Below, one piece after another: positions 58,352-64,000 of a stretch of 64,000 nt of DNA. Numbering within the stretch: the first letter of the stretch is position 1; each line of letters opens with the position of its first letter. Position numbers and translations under genes: made by a program. The notes under the pieces are model-generated. The model had not been told where the DNA came from, did not search any database, and saw nothing but the letters and a program-made list of their open reading frames with translations. Origin of the DNA: Mesorhizobium shangrilense (GTDB lineage Bacteria > Pseudomonadota > Alphaproteobacteria > Rhizobiales > Rhizobiaceae); assembly GCF_028826155.1 (NCBI RefSeq), contig NZ_JAQGPN010000001.1:4283501-4347500 (forward strand). Direction: 5' to 3'.

Positions 58352-59350
58352 ATGGGAATGTTCGCTTTGCCGCCTTCCGTCAGCATTTTCGCCCGAACGC
58401 GCGGCCTCGATGAAGCCGCTGTGGAGGCGGTGGTCACGCTGCCGACCTTCAAGCGCCCGCAACAGCTCCTCGATACGCTGCGTTCGCTCGAGGCGCAGAG
58501 GACGTCACGGCGTTTCGCGATCATCGTGATGGAGAACGAGGCCGAACTGCGCGAAGGCGCCGCCGCCGCGGCTCCCCTCTTCGAAGGCGCGACGCTCCCC
58601 GGACTCGTGATTATCGCCCATCAGCGGGGCAACTGCAGCGCCTACAATGCCGGCTGGGAAACGGCGCTGGTGACCTTCCCCAATTTCCGCCACCTCCTCG
58701 TCATCGATGACGACGAACTCGCCGACCCGGATTGGCTGGAGCGGATGTGCGCCGCCGCCGACGCGCTTGGCGTGGACATCGTCGGAGGGCCGCAACTGCC
58801 GGTCTTTGCCGAGGATGCGGAGAACCGCTGGAGCGGGCATCCCGTGTTCGCGCCTCCCTATTCCGGCACGGGCCGCGTTCCGGCGCTCTATTCGTCCGGC
58901 AATCTCCTGGTCGGCCGTCATGTCCTCGAGCGCATGGGGCCGCCCTTCCTCGACCTTCGCTTCAACTTCATGGGCGGCGGCGATTCGGATTTCCTGAGCC
59001 GTTCCGTCCAGGCCGGCTTCAAGCTTGGATGGTGCGCCGAGGCGCCGGTCTACGAGGCGGTCCCGGCGAGGCGCACGAAGGCCGACTGGATTCGTGCGCG
59101 CAGCCTGCGCAACGGCGTCATCTCGACCTTGGTCGAGAAGAAGAAGCGGGCGGGCACGCCCTTCGCAGGTCTGAAAGTCTTCGCCAAGAGCCTCGCGCTG
59201 CTTGGCGCCTCCCCCTTTCGTGCCGCGGTGCGCCTGGCGCAGAGCGCATCGCCGCAGATCGCGGTCTATCCGATCTATGTGGCGCTCGGCCGCGTGATGG
59301 CGGAATTTGGTTATGCCAACGAACAGTATCGCCAGCCCGAGAAGAACTGA
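58352..59350 (+). CDS. Family 2 glycosyltransferase
   Basis: A protein of about 332 residues. The GT-A core opens VVTLPTFKRPQQLLDTLRSL, continues RGNCSAYNAGWETAL, and contains LLVIDDDELADPDWLERM with the metal-binding Asp residues, and GGGDSDFLSRSVQAGFKLGW with the catalytic-side acids. No membrane helix is evident. The ATG at 58352 (MGMFALPPS) or 58358 is more likely than the upstream 58256. The 3' end overlaps the start of the polymerase/ligase gene by about 38 bases. Confidence 0.85.
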   Translation: MGMFALPPSVSIFARTRGLDEAAVEAVVTLPTFKRPQQLLDTLRSLEAQRTSRRFAIIVMENEAELREGAAAAAPLFEGATLPGLVIIAHQRGNCSAYNAGWETALVTFPNFRHLLVIDDDELADPDWLERMCAAADALGVDIVGGPQLPVFAEDAENRWSGHPVFAPPYSGTGRVPALYSSGNLLVGRHVLERMGPPFLDLRFNFMGGGDSDFLSRSVQAGFKLGWCAEAPVYEAVPARRTKADWIRARSLRNGVISTLVEKKKRAGTPFAGLKVFAKSLALLGASPFRAAVRLAQSASPQIAVYPIYVALGRVMAEFGYANEQYRQPEKN

Positions 59351-60641
59351 CCGCCCGTGGCTGGCGCGCGCGCTGGCTTCGTCGGTCGTACCGACGGTTC
59401 TGGCGGCAGTCATCCTGACGGTCATTGTCATATCGTTCCGCCCGTTCCAACCGGGCGGCGCCACGCTGGAGCCGGATGCGGGAGGCGACATCGTCAACCA
59501 GCTGGGTTTCAGCGCCCTTGGCGGCCTGGCGCTGTTCGCCATGCTTTCCTGCGTCAACCCGCGCACGATTTCCGCCTTCTTCAGTCCATGGTGGCTGTTG
59601 ATGCTCGGCTTCTTCGGCCTGTCGATCATGAATGCGACGGACCCCTCCGCCGCGGCGCGCGGGGGGCTGTTCACACTCATCGGAATCATCGCGGTCGTCG
59701 CCGTGCTTGCGCTGCCGCGCGACGGGCAAGCCTTTGCCTCAGTGTTCGCGGTCGCCGGGATCACGGTGGTGGTCATCAGCTACATGGGCCTGATTCTGCT
59801 GCCCGGCGCCGCGATGCATTCGGGCGCCGACGTCGAATGGGAGCATGCCGGCCTGTGGCGCGGCGTCTTCGCGCACAAGAACATCGCCGGACCGGTGATG
59901 GCCGGCTTCAGCTTCGCTGGACTCTATCTCTACCGACGCGGCTGGAAGCGCCGGGGCCTCTTCCTGCTGATCACCGCCATCATCTTCATGGCCAATACCG
60001 GCTCGAAGACGACCGCCGGCCTGGTGCCGCTCGCCATCCTCATCGTCATGGTTCCCGGACTGATCGGCATGCGGCGGCTTACGGTGCTGCTCGTTGCCCT
60101 GGCATTCGTCGGAACGGCTGTGGCGACACTCGGCATTGTCTTCATCCAGCCGGTAAAGGAACTCGTCCTCTCGCAGATTCCGGATCTCACCTACACGGGA
60201 CGCACCTCCCTCTGGGAGTTCGCCGGCGAGATGATCATGAAGCGCCCGTGGACGGGATACGGCTTCGAGAGCTTCTGGCGGGGCGTCGCCGTGATGTCCA
60301 CCGACCATCCGTTCGACCGTGCATGGGACGTCCGGACGATGGTCCATGGCCACAACGGCTATGTCGATATCGCCGTCGCCATGGGCCTGCCGGCGCTCTT
60401 GGTCGCGATCATGGCCTTCTTCATCGAACCGATGCGCGACTACATCCGGATCCCGCCGCTCAGAGAGAACATCCTCCTGGGCGACTTCTTCATGATGGTC
60501 TTCCTGTTCACGGCGCTGAACGCCTTCCTGGAATCCTTCTTCTTCCGGCGCGTCGACCCCGTATGGGTGTTCTTCCTGATCAGCGTGTTCGGCCTGCGCA
60601 TGGTCGCGCGCCTGCCCGTGCCGAGCGGTTCCCTCCGATAG
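59313..60641 (+). CDS. O-antigen ligase/polymerase-family protein (Wzy/ExoQ-like)
   Basis: A 442-residue polytopic membrane protein with about 11 hydrophobic helices. The large periplasmic loop contains TYTGRTSLWEFAGEMIMKRP, GYGFESFWRG and MVHGHNGYVDIAVAMGLPAL, the Wzy_C signature with its conserved His/Asn/Gly. It would polymerise exopolysaccharide repeat units as ExoQ does, or attach polymer to an acceptor. The ATG at 59313 lies inside the end of the GT2 gene, so the two are coupled. It is the likely polymerase partner of the flippase and co-polymerase in this cluster. Confidence 0.88.
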   Translation: MPTNSIASPRRTDRPWLARALASSVVPTVLAAVILTVIVISFRPFQPGGATLEPDAGGDIVNQLGFSALGGLALFAMLSCVNPRTISAFFSPWWLLMLGFFGLSIMNATDPSAAARGGLFTLIGIIAVVAVLALPRDGQAFASVFAVAGITVVVISYMGLILLPGAAMHSGADVEWEHAGLWRGVFAHKNIAGPVMAGFSFAGLYLYRRGWKRRGLFLLITAIIFMANTGSKTTAGLVPLAILIVMVPGLIGMRRLTVLLVALAFVGTAVATLGIVFIQPVKELVLSQIPDLTYTGRTSLWEFAGEMIMKRPWTGYGFESFWRGVAVMSTDHPFDRAWDVRTMVHGHNGYVDIAVAMGLPALLVAIMAFFIEPMRDYIRIPPLRENILLGDFFMMVFLFTALNAFLESFFFRRVDPVWVFFLISVFGLRMVARLPVPSGSLR

Positions 60642-60691
60642 GTCTTTCGCCTCGTCCCGCAAATGACTAAGGGAGTGGGCGGAGGTGTCGG

Positions 60692-61507
60692 ATGGCCACA
60701 AAGATCATTCTCGTCGGCTGCGGCAACATGGGCTACGCCATGCTTGCAGGCTGGCTGACGTCCGGGCAATTGCGGGCGGACGAAGCGTTTGTCGTAGAGC
60801 CCGCGGACGTGTTGCGGGCTCGAGCCGAGGCGCTGGGCGTCCGGGCGGCAGCCGAGGCGAACGCGGTTCCGGCCGACGCGGACCCGACGCTTGTCGTTCT
60901 CGCCGTCAAGCCACAGGTCATCCGTGGCGTAACCGAAGCTTATAGACGATTTGCCGGCGGCCCCACGACGTTCCTCAGCATCGCTGCCGGAACCGGGATG
61001 AAAACGTTCGAAGAGGTGCTCGGCGTCGACACGCCGATCGTCCGCTGCATGCCCAACACACCGGCGGCAATCGGCAAGGGCATGATGGTCGTCTATTCGA
61101 ACTCGCAGGTTTCGGACGCGACGAGGCGCTTCGTCGCCGATTTGCTGGCGACCAGCGGCGAGGTCGCGACGATCGACGACGAGAGCCTGATGGACGCGGT
61201 GACGGCAGTGTCGGGATCTGGCCCGGCCTACATCTTCCACTTCATCGAATGCCTGACGGCAGCCGCCGAGGCAGCGGGTCTGCCGGCGAAGACGGCGAAA
61301 CTTCTGGCGATGCAGACCGTCTACGGCGCCGCGTCGCTCGCGGCGGCAAGCTCGGAAGAACCGGGCGTTCTGCGCCAGCAGGTGACGAGCCCGAACGGCA
61401 CGACCGCAGCCGCGCTTGACGTGCTGATGGGCGAGGACCGGCTGAAGAAGCTGGTGGGGGACGCAGTGGAGGCTGCCCGCAAGAGGAGCGTAGAACTGGG
61501 AATGTAG
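60692..61507 (+). CDS. proC: Pyrroline-5-carboxylate reductase
   Basis: A 271-residue NAD(P)H-dependent enzyme that makes proline from pyrroline-5-carboxylate. The cofactor motif ILVGCGNMGYAMLAGWL opens the protein; VVLAVKPQVIRGV, VRCMPNTPAAIGKGM and VTAVSGSGPAYIFHFIE follow, and the family signature QQVTSPNGTTAAALDVL is near residue 228. ATG after GGCGGAGG. It stands alone between the polysaccharide cluster and a decayed toxin pair. Confidence 0.97.
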   Translation: MATKIILVGCGNMGYAMLAGWLTSGQLRADEAFVVEPADVLRARAEALGVRAAAEANAVPADADPTLVVLAVKPQVIRGVTEAYRRFAGGPTTFLSIAAGTGMKTFEEVLGVDTPIVRCMPNTPAAIGKGMMVVYSNSQVSDATRRFVADLLATSGEVATIDDESLMDAVTAVSGSGPAYIFHFIECLTAAAEAAGLPAKTAKLLAMQTVYGAASLAAASSEEPGVLRQQVTSPNGTTAAALDVLMGEDRLKKLVGDAVEAARKRSVELGM

Positions 61508-61512
61508 GCCGT

Positions 61513-61916
61513 CTAGTAGGCAAACGGGTTGCGGATTGTGAGCCGATCGTCGATCACAAGGCCGTCCTGCATGTGTTCGAACAGCAAAATACTGCATTCA
61601 GACGAGAACGCGGCCGCCACGATCATACCGTCAAAGATGGAAAGCTGGTAGCGCTGCGCCAGACGCAAGCCTTGCCGATGAACCGGCAGGGTCAGGGGGA
61701 TCACCGCGAGCAGCAACTCGAATGGCTGCAGGAAGGCAAGGGTAGCGTCCCACGGCATCTGCATTTTTCGGCGCGCTACGTTGGTAATCTCGTTCAGAAC
61801 TTGAACGCTGACGGTGCCGCCATCGCCTCAACGATGCGGGCTCTCGGCTCGTCACCAGAGGCTAGGTACAAAAGCACATTTGCGTCGAAGAACGGACTGG
61901 GCGCGCTATCGGGCGT
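61513..61916 (-). pseudogene. vapC: PIN-domain toxin (vapC), broken
   Basis: On the minus strand the first part reads SAPSPFFDANVLLYLASGDE, a PIN start with its Asp, and the second part, in another frame, reads YQLSIFDGMIVAAAFSSECS, the C-terminal PIN block. The frames join if one G is restored near 61826-61835 (ATGGCGGC to ATGGGCGGC). The expected start after GGGAGGAGG is ACG at 61916 instead of ATG, so both initiation and frame are damaged. The order and overlap with the antitoxin match a normal vapBC pair. Confidence 0.75.
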
Positions 61917-62136
61917 TTGCCTCCTCCCGGTCGAACTTGAAGTCGGCCGGCAGCATGCCTCGATATTTCCGTAGCTGAAGGATCAGTTCCGCTCGTGTGG
62001 GCTGACGAACGACGCCGAATTCATCTCGATCCGCGACATGGATGTTAATCTCGTCGCCTTCATTCAGATTCAGGGCTTCGACGACCGCACCGGGCAGTCT
62101 GACAGCCAAGCTGTTGCCCCATTTCGCGACACGTAT
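61906..62136 (-). pseudogene. vapB: AbrB/MazE-type antitoxin (vapB), start codon lost
   Basis: The frame reads RVAKWGNSLAVRLPGAVV followed by EALNLNEGDEINIHVADRD, the standard N-terminal AbrB-type antitoxin domain, and ends PADFKFDREEANAR. The codon that should start it, six bases after CGGAGG, is ATA at 62134-62136. A TTG at 62109 could start a protein lacking the first 9 residues of the DNA-binding domain. The rest of the frame is open, so a reduced or weakly made antitoxin cannot be excluded. Confidence 0.65.
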
Positions 62137-62149
62137 AGCGAACCTCCGA

Positions 62150-62176
62150 GGATATACGCTTGCACAGTGTATATCC
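62150..62176. promoter_or_regulatory. Inverted repeat before the decayed vapBC pair
   Basis: GGATATAC (62150-62157) and GTATATCC (62169-62176) are perfect 8-bp arms with 11 bases between, immediately upstream of the antitoxin. Probably the old VapBC operator, still intact; it also lies 17 bases from the end of the DRL gene. Confidence 0.5.
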
Positions 62177-62193
62177 GCCCGATCAGGCGTGCA

Positions 62194-63507
62194 TCACGAT
62201 CCGTAGAGCATCCCGTCCTGGAGCTGTCGCAATGCAAACAGCCGCGTCGTCGGATCGGGCGAGGCATTGTCGCGCGTCAGCGGTTCGCCCTTCCTCACTG
62301 GTCGCAGCACCTTGCCTCCTTCGAGCAGGCCGACAGGCACAGCGCCGACCGCCCTCGCCTCCTCGACCGTCATCGTCCAGGAACGGTAGCAGGTCTCGCC
62401 GATCGCATCGAAGGTCTCGCCGGCCGCCAGATCGCGCTTCGCCACGGCGCACACTTCCGCCACTGGCCGCGGCAAGGGCACCATGTCGGGCTTGCCGTGA
62501 AGCATGATGCGCGCCGCCGTCAGCGGCACTTCCAGTGAGGTCAGATGATAAGGCCGGAAGAAGCTGTAGTAGGGCCCCTTGCCGACATGCAGGTCGTCCA
62601 TCCGCTCGATGATTCGCGGATGCGTGGCCTCGACGATGACGAAGACGCCCGGTGCAACGCCCTTGCCAATCGTGTAGTCGACAACGCCCTTCCGGCCGAG
62701 AATGCCGCCATCCTCGCGCGGGATAAGGACGCGAGCGAGCTGATCGCGATCCGCATTCGGCCCATGCATGCCCGCAATGTCGGGCACCAGCCCGGTGGCG
62801 TTGGCGATCGCGCACATCTCGACCATGGTCTTGGAGCCGTCGACGAACTCGACCAGCATGCGCGGGTTCATGTTCCGGCGCATGGCCTCCTCCCGGTAGT
62901 CGTCGGGGACCGCGTCGTGGTTGAGGGGATTGTTCTTGCCCTTGCCCGCCGAGACGATCGTGTAGCCGAGCGCGGTGGCGAACTCGATGAGTTCCATGCA
63001 GGAGGACGGTTCGTCACCGGCGCCCACCGAGTAGACGACCCCGAGCCGGTCGGCCTCGCGCTTCAGCCAAGGGCCGATGGTGACGTCGGCTTCGACGTTC
63101 ATCATCACCACATGCTTGCCGTGCTGCATGGCCATCAGGTCGAAATCCGCGGCGACGCCCGGCTTGCCGGTGGCATCGATGACGACGTCGATCAGCGGAT
63201 TGGAGACGAGCATTTCGTTCGAGGTGATGGCGATCTTGTTCGCCTCGATGGCGGCCGTCACCCGCGATGCCGTATCTGCCTCGGCCGCCCTCGCGTCGTC
63301 GCCATAGGCGATGCGGATGGCGTGCGACGCAGTGTGCGGACGTCGCGTGGAAATGGCGACGAGATCGACGCCCTTCATCAGCATGCACTGGGTGACGAGG
63401 TCCGTGCCCATCTCGCCGGAACCGATGACGCCGATGCGTACCGGCCGGCCCTCGTCAGCACGGCGGGCAAGGTCGCGCGCGAGCCCGGTGAGGGCGACAT
63501 TGGTCAT
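62194..63507 (-). CDS. DRL-type DXP reductoisomerase (homoserine-dehydrogenase-like, SAF domain)
   Basis: A 437-residue NAD(P)-dependent enzyme. The Rossmann motif IRIGVIGSGEMGTDLVTQ begins at about residue 23; GAGDEPSSCMELIEFATALG, AGKGKNNPLN and ATGLVPDIAGMHGP form the catalytic part, and the C-terminus is an SAF-like domain. By recall the sequence closely follows Brucella DRL, which replaces the usual DXR in the MEP isoprenoid pathway by converting DXP to MEP. It is often mis-named homoserine dehydrogenase. Whether this organism also has a normal dxr cannot be seen here. It lies just upstream of the decayed vapBC pair on the same strand. Confidence 0.75.
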   Translation of the reverse strand: MTNVALTGLARDLARRADEGRPVRIGVIGSGEMGTDLVTQCMLMKGVDLVAISTRRPHTASHAIRIAYGDDARAAEADTASRVTAAIEANKIAITSNEMLVSNPLIDVVIDATGKPGVAADFDLMAMQHGKHVVMMNVEADVTIGPWLKREADRLGVVYSVGAGDEPSSCMELIEFATALGYTIVSAGKGKNNPLNHDAVPDDYREEAMRRNMNPRMLVEFVDGSKTMVEMCAIANATGLVPDIAGMHGPNADRDQLARVLIPREDGGILGRKGVVDYTIGKGVAPGVFVIVEATHPRIIERMDDLHVGKGPYYSFFRPYHLTSLEVPLTAARIMLHGKPDMVPLPRPVAEVCAVAKRDLAAGETFDAIGETCYRSWTMTVEEARAVGAVPVGLLEGGKVLRPVRKGEPLTRDNASPDPTTRLFALRQLQDGMLYGS

Positions 63508-63630
63508 ATGGGATATTCCGCCGTTTCGTAAGCGTCGGGCATAGCGCCCGCGCCCGACTTTGGCAATGAAGCGCGGTGTCGCGTCGCTCGGCGCGTCAGG
63601 TGACGGCGAGCGCGCTGCGCGGGTCGCCGA

Positions 63631-63831
63631 TCAGGACACGCCCCTCCCATCGCCGTCAGACGCCTCGGCAGGGCGCTCACGCGCTCTCATTTTCCGCAGC
63701 AGATCGAGCAAATAGCCGATCTCTCCTCGCGTGATGACGGTGCCGTCCGTTTCACCACAAAGCTCAAGCAGTTGCTCCAGCAAGCTCACGCCACCCACGA
63801 GCATGTCGCTATCCGGCCGTTTCCCAACCAT
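63631..63831 (-). CDS. Small hypothetical protein
   Basis: A 66-residue frame from ATG at 63831 (73 from a TTG at 63852): VGGVSLLEQLLELCGETDGT followed by a probable helix, RGEIGYLLDLLRKMRARER. It looks helical and acidic-to-basic, with no known domain. The spread of residues is protein-like, but no strong ribosome site is seen. Low-confidence gene. Confidence 0.4.
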   Translation of the reverse strand: MVGKRPDSDMLVGGVSLLEQLLELCGETDGTVITRGEIGYLLDLLRKMRARERPAEASDGDGRGVS

Positions 63832-63852
63832 CGTAAGATTGACCCCAAACAA

Positions 63853-64000
63853 TCATGGCGGCTCCGTGCATCTGGAGAACGACGAGCTTGCCCCGTTCTT
63901 GTTCACCTTGCCAAGGTCGCCAAAGAACACCCGCCGCATTGCCCGCCCGGCAACCATCGCGACTTGAGTTTTTCCCCGTATTTTCAGTACAGACCTATCT
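63853..64000. other. Right edge of the window
   Basis: No feature could be supported in the last 148 bases; a short plus-strand frame that ends at 63967 has no recognisable product. Confidence 0.4.

Overview
The window reads as a chromosomal segment of a high-GC alphaproteobacterium of the Hyphomicrobiales (Rhizobiales), most like Phyllobacteriaceae/Mesorhizobium relatives. Pointers are a PdhS/CbrA-type cell-cycle kinase behind a perfect CtrA box, an Irr-type iron box, a tRNA-His with the alphaproteobacterial G1:U72/A73 acceptor and no encoded G-1, a DXR-like (DRL) enzyme as first described in Brucella, a DUF1127 gene divergent from an LsrB/VtlR-like LysR gene, an Entner-Doudoroff operon and a rhizobial palindromic repeat. 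No rRNA, phage, IS or CRISPR was seen. The genus is inference.

Layout. 1-7.7 kb: end of a DUF937 gene, a frameshifted amidase, DUF1127/LysR, xseA, an MscS channel and a small XRE regulator. 7.8-17.3 kb: two tandem, cysteine-free, S-layer-like RTX proteins of about 1200 aa, each behind the same promoter and before a strong terminator, followed by a methyltransferase with a regulatory domain. The spacer between the two RTX genes holds decayed pieces of the methyltransferase and XRE genes, so the whole XRE-RTX-methyltransferase unit was duplicated and then trimmed. 17.6-22.5 kb: tRNA-His, a phasin with PhaR-like boxes and the large kinase. 22.5-25.5 kb: ferric-iron SBP and permease behind an Irr box. 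25.8-29.8 kb: acetoacetyl-CoA synthetase and an AsmA-like protein.

29.9-42.5 kb: a polyamine block, potFGHI (minus strand) and puuA/puuB (plus strand). Between its two parts lie an EamA transporter, a RamB/ScfR-type regulator divergent from aceA (isocitrate lyase), and two small genes. A four-helix-bundle gene of the 23S intervening-sequence family sits between puuA and puuB, bracketed by complementary octamer arrays. 42.6-51.3 kb: an NlpC/P60-like protein, an SDR, zwf-pgl-edd, an intact vapBC pair with a perfect palindromic operator, a GlxA-type regulator and folD.

51.4-60.6 kb: an exopolysaccharide cluster (polysaccharide co-polymerase without kinase domain, flippase, four glycosyltransferase-type proteins, Wzy-like polymerase/ligase). 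60.7-64 kb: proC, a decaying vapBC pair and a DRL-type oxidoreductase.

Themes: cell-surface construction (RTX layer, EPS, AsmA), carbon storage and C2/acetoacetate use (phasin, AacS, AceA), putrescine uptake and breakdown, and iron uptake. The features most worth attention are the duplicated RTX unit with its vestigial genes, the octamer-bracketed gene inside the puu locus, and regulatory sites that match their genes (CtrA, PhaR, Irr, LysR and vapB operators). All similarity statements are by eye; no database search was run.
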